From contig NZ_FRAV01000009.1 in NCBI RefSeq assembly GCF_900142445.1, forward strand, positions 1 to 64,000: a DNA stretch of 64,000 nucleotides. The letters run 5' to 3'. Below are positions 25,291 to 34,900 of the stretch, piece by piece. Source of the DNA: Chryseobacterium polytrichastri. Lineage in GTDB: Bacteria; Bacteroidota; Bacteroidia; Flavobacteriales; Weeksellaceae. A program made the translations under genes and the position numbers. Below the pieces are notes generated by a model. It ran no database searches and was not told the origin of the DNA. It saw only the letters and a program-made list of their open reading frames with translations. Positions within the stretch are counted from its first letter, which is position 1. Every line of letters starts with the position of its first letter.

Positions 25291-26865
25291 TTATATAAAT
25301 GGATATGCTTTTAAGGTTAAGAATTCTTCGAAGTTTTCAGATAAAATCAATTCATTGAAAAGCTCTTTTGCCAGATTGAATTTTCCGTTTTTGAAACGTT
25401 CCTCCCCTACATATTTTTCGATGATTTCCATTTCTTCGAGTTCCCATTGAAGAATCATCGTTCGGGTTAATGTTCTGTCATCAATTAAAACCGCTTCATT
25501 TTTCAGCCATTGCCAAATTTGTGTTCTTGAAATTTCTGCTGTTGCTGCGTCTTCCATTAAATTATATATAGCGGCAGCTCCAATTCCCATTAACCAACTT
25601 TCGATATAGAGAATTCCAACGTTGATGTTTTTTCGGACCCCTTTTTCTGTAATTTCACCTTTGGGAATTTCCAATAAATCACTTTCTTTAATCTGATAAT
25701 GAAATTTTTTCTCAATCTGATTTTCTGAAGGCATATATTGATCAAAGATCTTTTTGGCAACAGAAACCAAAGCAGGATGTGCTACCCAAGTTCCATCGTG
25801 CCCGTTTTTCACTTCACGCTTTTTATCATTTCTTACTTTTTCGAACGCTAAACTGTTCGCTTCATAATTATCTTTAATTGGAATTTGTGCTGCCATTCCA
25901 CCAATTGCGTGAACATTTCTTTTGTGACAAATCTCAATCACTCTTTTCGAATAAGCACTCATAAAAGGTGAAGTCATGGTCACCTGATCTCTGTCGGGAA
26001 CAATAAATTCGGGTAGGTTTCTAAACTTTTTAATGAAAGAAAAAATATAGTCCCAACGTCCGCAGTTCAAACCTGAACTGTGTTCTTTTAATTCAAATAA
26101 AATTTCATCAATTTGAAAAGATGCGGTAATGGTTTCAATCAAAACAGTTGCTTTAATCGTTCCTTCTGGAATTCCTAGATAATTTTGAGCAAAAACAAAA
26201 ACTTCGTTCCACCAACGGGCTTCTTTGTAATGTTCTAATTTTGGAAGGTAGAAATATGGTCCACTTCCGTTTTTCAACAATTGTTTTACATTCCTGAAAA
26301 AGTAGATTCCAAAATCAACTAACGAAGCAGAGGCTTCTTCTCCATTTATCTCCAAATGTTTTTCATTTAAATGTAAACCTCGTGGACGAACTAAAAGAAC
26401 AGCAATTCTTTCATTAAGCTGATAAGATTTTCCCTGTTCATTGGTAAAATCAATTTCTCGGTTAATGGCATCAGAAAGATTGATTTGCCCTTGCATACAA
26501 TTATTCCAAGTCGGAGAATTACTGTCTTCAAAATCTGCCATAAAAGTTGACGCACCAGAATTCAAAGCATTGATAATCATCTTTCGGTCGACAGGCCCTG
26601 TGATCTCCACTCTTCGGTCTAATAAATCATCCGGAAGTTGAGCACAAACCCAATTTTCATTTCGGATTTCTTCTGTTTCTTTTAAAAATTCAGGAAGATT
26701 TCCTTTATCAAATTCCTGCTGCGTTTTTTCTCTTTCTTCTAAAAGTTCTAATCGTTTGGGATTAAAATTTTGATGAAGCTCCACTAGGAAATCTATTAAT
26801 TCGAGAGTAAAAATTTCTTCAAACTGATTAACAGATTTTATTTTTAACTGAGTCTTAGTTTCCAT
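25291..26865 (-). CDS. aceB: Malate synthase A
   Basis: 524 residues from the ATG at 26865; the frame extends two codons to a TTG. It condenses glyoxylate with acetyl-CoA to malate. The class signature is KDNYEANSLAFEKVRNDKKREVKNGHDGTWVAHPAL; the catalytic Arg is in VLLVRPRGLHL-type context and the Asp base in the C-terminal part. The promoter box TATGTTTG at 26894-26901 lies 28 bases upstream, and its -33 region is covered by a 28-bp palindrome, implying control by the divergent regulator. Confidence 0.96.
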   Translation of the reverse strand: METKTQLKIKSVNQFEEIFTLELIDFLVELHQNFNPKRLELLEEREKTQQEFDKGNLPEFLKETEEIRNENWVCAQLPDDLLDRRVEITGPVDRKMIINALNSGASTFMADFEDSNSPTWNNCMQGQINLSDAINREIDFTNEQGKSYQLNERIAVLLVRPRGLHLNEKHLEINGEEASASLVDFGIYFFRNVKQLLKNGSGPYFYLPKLEHYKEARWWNEVFVFAQNYLGIPEGTIKATVLIETITASFQIDEILFELKEHSSGLNCGRWDYIFSFIKKFRNLPEFIVPDRDQVTMTSPFMSAYSKRVIEICHKRNVHAIGGMAAQIPIKDNYEANSLAFEKVRNDKKREVKNGHDGTWVAHPALVSVAKKIFDQYMPSENQIEKKFHYQIKESDLLEIPKGEITEKGVRKNINVGILYIESWLMGIGAAAIYNLMEDAATAEISRTQIWQWLKNEAVLIDDRTLTRTMILQWELEEMEIIEKYVGEERFKNGKFNLAKELFNELILSENFEEFLTLKAYPFI

Positions 26866-26893
26866 AACCAATTGATTTTGTGATTTGATAATA

Positions 26894-26901
26894 CAAACAT
26901 A
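26894..26901 (-). promoter_or_regulatory. Predicted -7 box of aceBA
   Basis: Minus strand TATGTTTG. The -33 region 20 bases further upstream falls inside the palindrome 26915-26942. Confidence 0.55.
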
Positions 26902-26914
26902 AATAAAAATATTT

Positions 26915-26942
26915 AATATTTAGCGAACGTTCGCTAAATATT
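26915..26942. promoter_or_regulatory. Perfect 28-bp palindromic operator between aceB and its regulator
   Basis: 14-bp arms with core AGCGAACGTTCGCT and no spacer. Its half-site GCGAA recurs in a second, imperfect palindrome at 26958-26969. Position over the aceB -33 region suggests binding by the divergently encoded XRE/RamB-like protein. Confidence 0.65.
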
Positions 26943-26957
26943 TTTAAAAACTATTAT

Positions 26958-26969
26958 GCGAATAATCGC
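26958..26969. promoter_or_regulatory. Second operator half-site pair near the regulator's own promoter
   Basis: GCGAATAATCGC has the same GCGA...TCGC halves as the larger palindrome. It covers the expected -33 position of the regulator's promoter, which would allow autoregulation. Confidence 0.45.
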
Positions 26970-26979
26970 TTCTATTTTT

Positions 26980-26987
26980 TATATTTG
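26980..26987 (+). promoter_or_regulatory. Promoter -7 box of the RamB-like gene, predicted leaderless
   Basis: TATATTTG-AGTA-ATG. The box ends 4 bases before the start codon, so the mRNA would begin at the ATG. Confidence 0.55.
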
Positions 26988-26991
26988 AGTA

Positions 26992-28467
26992 ATGAATTCT
27001 GACAGCGACTTTATCAAAACGGTTTTCGGATTGAAACTGAAACAACAAAGACAAAAGAAAAATTGGTCTTTACAAGACCTTGCCGTAAAAACAGGTTTAT
27101 CTAAATCTTATTTAAACGAAATTGAAAACGGTAAAAAATATCCGAAACACGATAAGATCATTCAACTTTCAGAATCATTAAACTGTACTTTTGATGATCT
27201 GGTTTCTACGAAATTGGATAAAAGCCTAGCGCCATTTAATGAAATTCTGCAATCAGACTTTTTTAAAGAAGTTCCGTTAGAACTTTTCGGAATTAATAAG
27301 AATAATTTAATCAGTATTATCAGTGATGCGCCTAAAAAAGTGACTGCTTTTATTAATGCATTAATTGAAATTTCTCAGAATTATAATTTAGGAAAAGAAC
27401 GTTTTTATTTTGCTGTTCTGCGATCTTTCCAAGAGTTGTATGACAATTATTTCCCTGAAATAGAGGAAAAAGTAGTGCATTTTGCAGAAGAAAATTTGTT
27501 GGAAATCAGTAAAAATATAAAAGCCGAAGTCTTGGAAAATATTTTGGTTGAAAAATTTAATTACACCATTCAATCAAACAATTTTGAAACGTACGGCGCT
27601 TTAGACAATCTCCGTTCTTTATTCATTCCAGAGAAAAAATTACTGTTGCTGAATGATAAACTTGAAAAAGATCAGAAGACTTTTATTCTGGCGAAAGAAA
27701 TAGGTTTCAATGTTTTAGAATTGAAAAACAGACCAAACACTTATTCATGGTTAGATTTTGGAAGTTTTGAAGAAATTTTGAATAATTTTTACGCGTCTTA
27801 TTTTGCCGGAGCCTTATTAATTTCAAAAGAGCAAATCATTGAAAATACCTCTAATTTTTTCTTACAAAATACGTGGGAACCTAAAAGTTTCGAAAATCTG
27901 ATTGAAAATTTCACCCATTCTCCGGAAACTTTTTATTACCGATTAACAAATGTTCTTTCTTCCGAATTAGGAATTAAAGATCTCTTTTATTTGTGTTTGG
28001 TAAAGAAGAAAAACTCTGATAAAATTCAGATTTTAAAAGAGCTACATCTTAATCATCAACAAGCTCCACACGCCAACGCCACCAATGAGCATTATTGTAG
28101 AAGATGGATCGCGGTGAAAAATTTAGCGCATTTAAAAGAAAATGAAACATTAACTGATGCTCAAATCTCCCATTATAAAGACCAAGGAATCAGTTATCTT
28201 GTGATTTCAACTTCTCAGAAAAACCCTTTTTCTGACGGGAGTAACAGAAGTTATTGCCTTGGAATTTTATTGAATTCTCACACAATCAAAAAAATTAATT
28301 TTATCAAATCTTCAACGTTGAAAACAATCAATGTTGGAGTGACTTGTGAGTCTTGCAGTGTTGCGGATTGTGAGGTAAGACAAGCTCCACCCATTCGCTT
28401 GGAAAAAGAGTACTTTAATTTGAGTATGAAAAATGCTGTCGATAAAATAAGAAAAGAACTTTTATAA
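26992..28467 (+). CDS. XRE-family regulator of RamB/ScfR type, likely controls aceBA
   Basis: 491 residues. An N-terminal XRE helix-turn-helix spans about 8-62 (LKLKQQRQKKNWSLQDLAVKTGLSKSYLNEIENGKKYP). A middle region resembles the ImmA/IrrE-like peptidase fold but lacks a clear HExxH. The C-terminus has the short-chain acyl-regulator (DUF2083) Cys cluster GVTCESCSVADCEVRQAPP. RamB and ScfR/PrpR-type relatives sense acyl-CoA and control acetate or propionate genes. Divergence from aceB and the shared palindromes support that role. The Cys cluster may bind metal or an Fe-S centre, by analogy. Confidence 0.85.
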   Translation: MNSDSDFIKTVFGLKLKQQRQKKNWSLQDLAVKTGLSKSYLNEIENGKKYPKHDKIIQLSESLNCTFDDLVSTKLDKSLAPFNEILQSDFFKEVPLELFGINKNNLISIISDAPKKVTAFINALIEISQNYNLGKERFYFAVLRSFQELYDNYFPEIEEKVVHFAEENLLEISKNIKAEVLENILVEKFNYTIQSNNFETYGALDNLRSLFIPEKKLLLLNDKLEKDQKTFILAKEIGFNVLELKNRPNTYSWLDFGSFEEILNNFYASYFAGALLISKEQIIENTSNFFLQNTWEPKSFENLIENFTHSPETFYYRLTNVLSSELGIKDLFYLCLVKKKNSDKIQILKELHLNHQQAPHANATNEHYCRRWIAVKNLAHLKENETLTDAQISHYKDQGISYLVISTSQKNPFSDGSNRSYCLGILLNSHTIKKINFIKSSTLKTINVGVTCESCSVADCEVRQAPPIRLEKEYFNLSMKNAVDKIRKELL

Positions 28468-28742
28468 TACACTGTAAATCAAAATCATTAATTTTAATCT
28501 ACATTTTTTAATTTCAAATTTCAATTTTTCATAACAACTAAGCTCTGGTTTAATTTATTCAGCTTAATATGTTAAAATACAATCGATTGTAAAAATAACT
28601 TTATTTTTTACTACAACAAATCAACTCTACTTTAATTTTTATTAAAAAACTAAAATCATACAGCAATAAATATCAAATACGTAAAATAAATCAATATTTA
28701 ACATTTAATTAAAAACTTAATTACTAAATTTAATTGATTTTA

Positions 28743-29411
28743 ATGATTAGAAAACATATGTTTCTTGATTTATTTTTCCCCAATCGTTGTTTACATTGTA
28801 ATATGATTATTGATGCTGATTTTCTTACGTGTACTCTATGTTTTGAAAAAATTCAATTCACACACTTTGATTATTTTGGAGAGAATATACTTAAAGAAAT
28901 ATGTAAAACACTTTTTCCGATAGAAAATGCTTATGCTTTACTACAATTTGAAAAAGAAAGTGTTAGTCAAAAAATCATCCATGAATTAAAATACAAAAGC
29001 AGAGAAAAAACAGGGCATATTATAGCTAATTGGATAACAAAACGCATAGATTTTAAAAATGAAAAGCCCGACTTAATAGCAAGTATTCCTCTTCATAAAA
29101 AGAAATTAAAAGAACGAGGATACAATCAATTACATCTATTTGCTGAAACTTTATCTGAGTTTTATAGTATACCTTTTGACCATGAAATAATCACCAAAGT
29201 ACATTATTCTAAAGCACAGGCTTTAAAAGATAAAAAACATCGTTTAAAAACAGAAAATATATTTTCTGCCAATAAAAATATTTCGGGAAAACATATCCTT
29301 TTGGTAGATGATGTTTTCACAACAGGAAACACAATGTCAGCAGCCGTATGGGAAATTCTTACAATGGGAAATAATAAAGTAAGCATACTGGTAATGGCAA
29401 TAGATAAATAA
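28743..29411 (+). CDS. comF: ComF-family phosphoribosyltransferase-like protein
   Basis: 222 residues from ATG at 28743; a TTG lies three codons earlier and another ATG at 28758 gives the typical family start MFLDLFFPNRC. The N-terminal zinc ribbon is CLHC...CTLC. The C-terminal PRPP loop is ILLVDDVFTTGNTM. ComF proteins are needed for natural DNA uptake, at the step of moving single-stranded DNA into the cytoplasm. The next gene starts 24 bp later on the same strand, so an exported repeat protein may be co-transcribed. Confidence 0.88.
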   Translation: MIRKHMFLDLFFPNRCLHCNMIIDADFLTCTLCFEKIQFTHFDYFGENILKEICKTLFPIENAYALLQFEKESVSQKIIHELKYKSREKTGHIIANWITKRIDFKNEKPDLIASIPLHKKKLKERGYNQLHLFAETLSEFYSIPFDHEIITKVHYSKAQALKDKKHRLKTENIFSANKNISGKHILLVDDVFTTGNTMSAAVWEILTMGNNKVSILVMAIDK

Positions 29412-29435
29412 CATTCATAATTAAAAACAAAAGTG

Positions 29436-30077
29436 ATGAAAAAACTTTGCACAATTTCTATCTTTTTAGGAGTCATGACTCATGCACAAGTCGGGATACA
29501 AACCGATACCCCAACAAGAACTTTAGATGTTAACGGAACATCCAGAATACGTACACTTACTGATAAATCCGCAGATATAAATTATGATCAGGTACTAACA
29601 ACTGATGCCAATGGAAATGTAGATTATGTTCCTAAAAGTAGTTTGCATCAGCAATATGTGGAATTATTTAATCTCAGAACTTTACCTTCTACAGTGATTA
29701 ATAGTAATACCTCAGCTTCCACCATATCAAAACAATCTATAACACTTACTAAAACAGCCTTGGTAATGGTTAATTTTTCAGTTCCTATCAACTTATCAAC
29801 TACAGCAAGTGACGGAAGAGCTAGAATATTAAGAACTCATTTACTTGTAGATGGGAATGAAACAGTGAAGGCAAGTAATATTTATACCAATAGTACAAAT
29901 ACAGGAACCAATCTTTCTGGACTTTTTTATAATACAGGGTCATACTTCATCGAACTAAATCCAGGCACGCATTCCATTTCTCTGGAGGGATTCTGCGCAG
30001 ATAATACTTCATGTACACAGGGCGGAAACTTACCTGGAACTAATTTCCAAGCAACTGCTTTATACAATAATTTTTAA
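29436..30077 (+). CDS. Exported protein, copy 1 of a tandem pair
   Basis: 213 residues from the ATG at 29436 (a GTG precedes it). Signal peptide ends near THAQ (about 19). The segment VGIQTDTPTRTLDVNGTSRIR is the start typical of Bacteroidota surface stalk/fibre-like proteins. A spacer region rich in Ser and Thr leads to a beta-rich C-terminal domain with a conserved Cys pair (FCADNTSC). About 70% of residues match the next gene, so the two arose by duplication. No known function; a surface or tail-fibre-like role is inferred. Confidence 0.82.
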   Translation: MKKLCTISIFLGVMTHAQVGIQTDTPTRTLDVNGTSRIRTLTDKSADINYDQVLTTDANGNVDYVPKSSLHQQYVELFNLRTLPSTVINSNTSASTISKQSITLTKTALVMVNFSVPINLSTTASDGRARILRTHLLVDGNETVKASNIYTNSTNTGTNLSGLFYNTGSYFIELNPGTHSISLEGFCADNTSCTQGGNLPGTNFQATALYNNF

Positions 30078-30356
30078 TATAATTAAACCCCACATTATGT
30101 GTGGTAGTTCTTGCTATTGACTAAATATACACCCGTAAATTTCACTGTGCTTTATATTCTGCAAATAAAAGCATAAATATCTTGGCTATGTAATTATAGG
30201 TAGGTACACCTACTTATTTTTCACAATTCTTTTAGCCACGAGATAATTACCATAGAAAACACAAAGACAACATCCGTACGTAATCATTCTTACAACAGAA
30301 AATAGTAAAGAAAGAATACGGGTAATGCACCAATAGCATTTATAACTAAAGATAAA

Positions 30357-31001
30357 ATGATGAAAAAATTTTGTAATATTTTAATTTTGTTAGCAATTAC
30401 TGTTAACGCTCAAGTTGGTATAAAAACAACCACTCCAACAAGAATATTGGATGTAAATGGTACATCTAGAATACGAACACTTACTGATAAATCAGCCGAT
30501 ATAAATTATGATCAGGTTTTAACAACAGATACGAATGGAAATATAGATTACGTTCCTAAAAGCACTTTGAATCAACAATATGTACAATTATTTAATCTCA
30601 CAACATTACCAACTTCCCAAAATAATAGCAGCACTACACCTTCAACAATATCTACCCAATCTATAACACTTCCTAAAAAAGCATTAGTAATTATCAATTT
30701 TTCAGTACCCATAAACTTATCAACCGCAGCAAGCGACGGAAGGGCTAAACTACTAATGACTCATCTTACAGTAGATGGTAATACAAAAATAAGGGCAAGT
30801 AATTCCTATACCAATAGCGCAAGAATAGGGACCAACCTTACTGGTTTCTTTTACAATACCGGTTCTTTCTCTATTGAATTGGCTGCAGGTACACATTCAA
30901 TTTCTTTAGAGGGTTTATGCTTTAATAATGTTTTATGTACACAAGGAGGAAATGTGCCGGGAACCAACTTTCAGGCAGTTGCTTTGTATAATGATTTTTA
31001 A
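30357..31001 (+). CDS. Exported protein, copy 2 of the tandem pair
   Basis: 214 residues with the same plan as its upstream neighbour: signal peptide ending NAQ, VGIKTTTPTRILDVNGT, a divergent Ser/Thr/Asn spacer, and a C-terminal beta domain with the same Cys spacing (LCFNNVLC). The variation is concentrated in the spacer and near the second Cys. It stands 279 bp after copy 1 and has its own terminator. Divergence between copies suggests selection for different binding partners, which is inference. Confidence 0.82.
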   Translation: MMKKFCNILILLAITVNAQVGIKTTTPTRILDVNGTSRIRTLTDKSADINYDQVLTTDTNGNIDYVPKSTLNQQYVQLFNLTTLPTSQNNSSTTPSTISTQSITLPKKALVIINFSVPINLSTAASDGRAKLLMTHLTVDGNTKIRASNSYTNSARIGTNLTGFFYNTGSFSIELAAGTHSISLEGLCFNNVLCTQGGNVPGTNFQAVALYNDF

Positions 31002-31044
31002 ACTATGTAGAAACACATCTATCTTTATACTTTTTTATTCATCA

Positions 31045-31077
31045 ATGCACAATAACAATATGTTGTTGTGCATTTTT
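31045..31077 (+). terminator. Rho-independent terminator after the tandem exported genes
   Basis: ATGCACAA and TTGTGCAT pair, with the inner AACA-ATA-TGTT hairpin extending the stem; TTTTT follows. Confidence 0.85.
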
Positions 31078-31150
31078 AACTTTATATATTATGACAAATA
31101 TTCTCATAAAAAATGGCCGTAAAAAGTACGAACAATATAGTATTCTGTAA

Positions 31151-31170
31151 TAAAAGATTTCTGAAATCTC
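31151..31170 (-). terminator. Probable terminator of upp
   Basis: On the minus strand AGATTT-CAG-AAATCT is followed by TTTTA, about 10 bases after the upp stop. Short stem. Confidence 0.5.
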
Positions 31171-31179
31171 TTATATAAT

Positions 31180-31830
31180 TTATCTTTGAAGCTTTTCTCC
31201 ATAGCTTAGATCTCCTGCATCTCCTAACCCTGGAGTGATGTATCCTTTTGAAGTCAGATTCTCATCAATCGCTCCTACCCAAATTTCTGCATCTGGATAA
31301 GCATTCTGAATCGTTTCAACTCCTTGCCTTGAAGCAATTGCCGCAACAATATGCAACTGAGAAGGCGTCCCGTGTGTCAACAAATCTTTAATTGCTTCTA
31401 TTAAAGAAGCTCCCGTTGCCAACATGGGATCTCCAACGATCAAAGGTCTCCCCTCAATACTTGGGCACGTTAAATAATCCTGCTTTATAGAAAAATAGTC
31501 ATTGGCATCGTGTTTTCTGTAGGCAGCAACAAATCCGCAGTCTGCACCGTCAAGATAATTTAAAATCCCTTCAAATAAAGGAACTCCGGCTCTCAAAATC
31601 GTTGTAATAACTGGCTGAACAGCAATTTCTGTTACTTTAATGGTATCTAAAGGAGTTTGAATTTCAACTTCTCTTGTTTCAAGGCCTTTACTAATTTCAA
31701 AAGCAGCAATTTCTCCAATACGTTCCATATTTCTACGGAATCTCATTCGATCATGTTGAATCTCTACATTTCGTAATTCGTTGATCCATTGGTTAACTAA
31801 GGAAAATTTTTCTGATAAAATAGTAAGCAT
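31180..31830 (-). CDS. upp: Uracil phosphoribosyltransferase
   Basis: 216 residues. It converts uracil and PRPP to UMP in pyrimidine salvage. The PRPP loop is LIVGDPMLATGAS (about 132-144), and the uracil-binding C-terminal region is YITPGLGDAGDLSYGEKL. Length is normal. Overlapping tandem promoter boxes (TAAATTTG and TAATTTTG) lie 50-65 bases upstream on the minus strand. The divergent NRPS gene starts 86-140 bp away. Confidence 0.96.
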   Translation of the reverse strand: MLTILSEKFSLVNQWINELRNVEIQHDRMRFRRNMERIGEIAAFEISKGLETREVEIQTPLDTIKVTEIAVQPVITTILRAGVPLFEGILNYLDGADCGFVAAYRKHDANDYFSIKQDYLTCPSIEGRPLIVGDPMLATGASLIEAIKDLLTHGTPSQLHIVAAIASRQGVETIQNAYPDAEIWVGAIDENLTSKGYITPGLGDAGDLSYGEKLQR

Positions 31831-31879
31831 GGAATATTTTAATTTTATTTTAAGGGGAATAATTAGTATAAATTCTCTG

Positions 31880-31895
31880 CAAAATTACAAATTTA
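31880..31895 (-). promoter_or_regulatory. Two adjacent -7 boxes upstream of upp
   Basis: On the minus strand TAAATTTG is followed directly by TAATTTTG; both match TAnnTTTG, 50-65 bases before the upp start. Confidence 0.45.
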
Positions 31896-31915
31896 GACAT
31901 TGAAACTAAAGAGAA

Positions 31916-34900
31916 ATGGATTATATTTATGGAAGTTTCCAAGAATACCATAGACCAAATACTTTAATCATGATGAAAAGCCTTATTTTAGGGAAAATAT
32001 CCCCTGAATTTATAATAGACGAAACCCTCCCTCAGCTTTTAGCACCCATATTTGAGAAATATAAAGACAAAACAGCTTTTATTTTTGGAAATAAAAAGCT
32101 GTCTTATGCAGAATTAGACAGCTGGAGTAATGCAATTGCGCTACAATTACAAAATGAAGGCGTAAAACCGGGTGACAGCGTTGGAGTATGGTACCCAAGA
32201 AGCTTGGAGCTTCCTGTCGCCATATTGGGAATATTAAAAGCAGGAGCAGCCTACGTTCCTTTAGACAGAGAAATGCCGGAAGACCGGATTAAACAGGTTT
32301 TTACAGACATTCAGGTAAAAACATATTTCTCAGATACTGATGCGCATATCCACTGTACACCTTTATCAATAGCCCAAGAGCCGAAAGATACCATTCCCGC
32401 ACTTTCTATTGAAAATATGCCTGATAGCTGGGCTTATGTTTTATTTACTTCAGGAAGCACCGGGAACCCTAAAGGAATCCCGATCTCCCATCGCAATATT
32501 TGTCACCTGATCAGATCTGAAGAAGATTTTATAGGAATAAAAGATACCGATATCATTTATCAGGGATTCTCGGTTTCTTTTGACATGTGGTGTGAGGAAG
32601 TTTGGATCAGTCTTTTTTCAGGTGCTACTATCTGGATTGCTGATGCTACAACAGTGAAAGCAATAGACGAATTAAGTGAAGTTTTAGCTAAAAATCACAT
32701 CACCGTTCTTCACGCTGTTCCCAGTATTCTTGCCATTATTGATGAGGTGCCTTCTATACGACTAATCAATACAGGTGGAGAGGCCTGTACCAAGCAGGTA
32801 CAAGAGAAATGGGCAAAACCTTACCGAACTTTCATCAACAGTTATGGACCTACAGAAACTACCGTTTCTTCCAATATGATTATTCTGAATAGTACAGAAG
32901 AACTGACTATCGGAGGGCCATTACCTAATTACCACCTTGCTGTGGTAGATGAAAATATGAATATCGTTCCAAGAGGTGAACGTGGGGAAATGATTATTTC
33001 AGGACCTGGTGTAAGCAAAGGATATTTTAATCTTCCAGAGCTTACGGAACAAAAATTTCTACCCAATCCTTTTTCTGATCTTCCAGGTGATACTATCTAT
33101 AAAACAGGAGATGCTGTAGTTATAAGAGAAAATGGATTTATCGACTTTCAAGGACGAATTGATGATCAAATAAAACTTCGAGGTTACCGAATTGAGCTTG
33201 GCGAAATAGAATCCCGACTCAACCAGCTTCAGAATATTTCTTCGGCTGCTGTTTGTGTAAAAGAAGATTCCAACGGGCAAGGGCAACTTGTAGGATATGC
33301 TGTTATAAAAAATGATGTTTCTTTTGACGAAAATGAAACTCGAAAAGAATTAGCAAAATTTCTAGCGCCATACATGGTTCCTATCGCTATTGTTCAAATG
33401 AAGGAAATGCCAAGGATGCCGAGCGGAAAGATCGACAGAAAAAAACTTCCTATTCCTGAAAGTTTCAGCCTTCATGAAAAGAATGAAGATATTAAAATAG
33501 ACACTGCAGCTTCTGTTGAAGATAAACTAATCCAGACCCTTCAATGGGTGTTTCCCGGAAAAGATATTAATCTACAACATGATTTTTTTACTGATTTGGG
33601 CGGACACTCTTTGTTGGCCGCAACTCTTGTTTCACATTTAAGACAAAAAGCAGGTATTCCTTATGCTTCATTAAAAGACATTTATGAAAACCGTCCGCTG
33701 TCAGCTTATGCCGAATGTCTTAAAAATAAGCGCGAACAAGAACCTGTAAAACAAGAACCATTTCAAAGAGTTTCTACGTTTCAATATTACGCCTGTAATG
33801 CAGCGCAGACCGTTTCTTTAATGGCTATATTCGCGTTATTTAGTATTCAGATATTTTTCCCTTATTTAAGTTATTATTATTTCCAGATTAACGGATATGG
33901 AACGACGTATGCGTTATTGAGTGCTGTTCTTTTATACACCTTAATTCCTCCGGTATATTCCATTATTATTCTTTTAACCAAATGGCTTATTATTGGAAAA
34001 ATAAAAGAAGGAGACTATCCGCTTTGGGGATGGTATTATTTCAGATGGTGGCTTTGGAAAACGGTTAAAAGACTGATGCCTTCTGAATTTATTGTAGAAA
34101 CTCCTTTATATCCAAAATATTTACGACTATTGGGGGTAAAAGTGCATCCCAGTGCTCAACTGAGCCTTTTGCCAATTGCTGCTGAAGACTTAGTAACCAT
34201 TGATGAGAATGTAACCACCAGTTCCGGCTGTAGTATTGATAATGCATCTGTAGAAAATGGTATTTTAAAAATAAGAAAAGTACATATTAAAGCGCACGCT
34301 TATCTTGGGTCTTCCGCTATTGTTTGTGGAGAAACTACGATTGAAGAGTTTGGAGAACTTCAGGATCTAAGTTGTCTGAATGAAGGAAAGACCATTGGCT
34401 TTGGAGAAATATGGGATGGTAGCCCTGCCGAAAAATTAAGAACAAAAAGTGCTGAAGAAGTAGAAACTCCAATATTAGCTTCTGCACAAAAAAGAAATAG
34501 ATATTCTCTTTTGTATGCATGTTCATTATTTTTCTTTCCGCTACTTATCGTTTTACCTCTGGCTCCAACGTTGTATACGCTGTATTATTTAGATGATCGT
34601 TCATCTGATTACAGTTTTTATTACCTATGGCAGGCTCCTATACTTTCTACGGTGTATATATTGCTGTTCATTGGTGTTGTAAGTATTATTACAAGATTAC
34701 TGCAATACAATATGAAACCCGGAGTTTACCCTGTTTACAGCTTTATATATTATAGAAAATGGATCAAAGACCAAATATTTAATTTATCATTAACCATTGT
34801 TCATCCTCTTTTTGCATCAATCTATATCAGTAAATTTTATAGAATGATGGGTGCCAAGGTTGGGAAGAATTCAGAAATATCAACGGCCAGCGATGTTTCC

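Noticed and set aside
30200..30213. GTAGGTACACCTAC hairpin between the tandem exported genes
   Set aside because: Five-base stem with a weak T tract. Not strong enough to call as a terminator.
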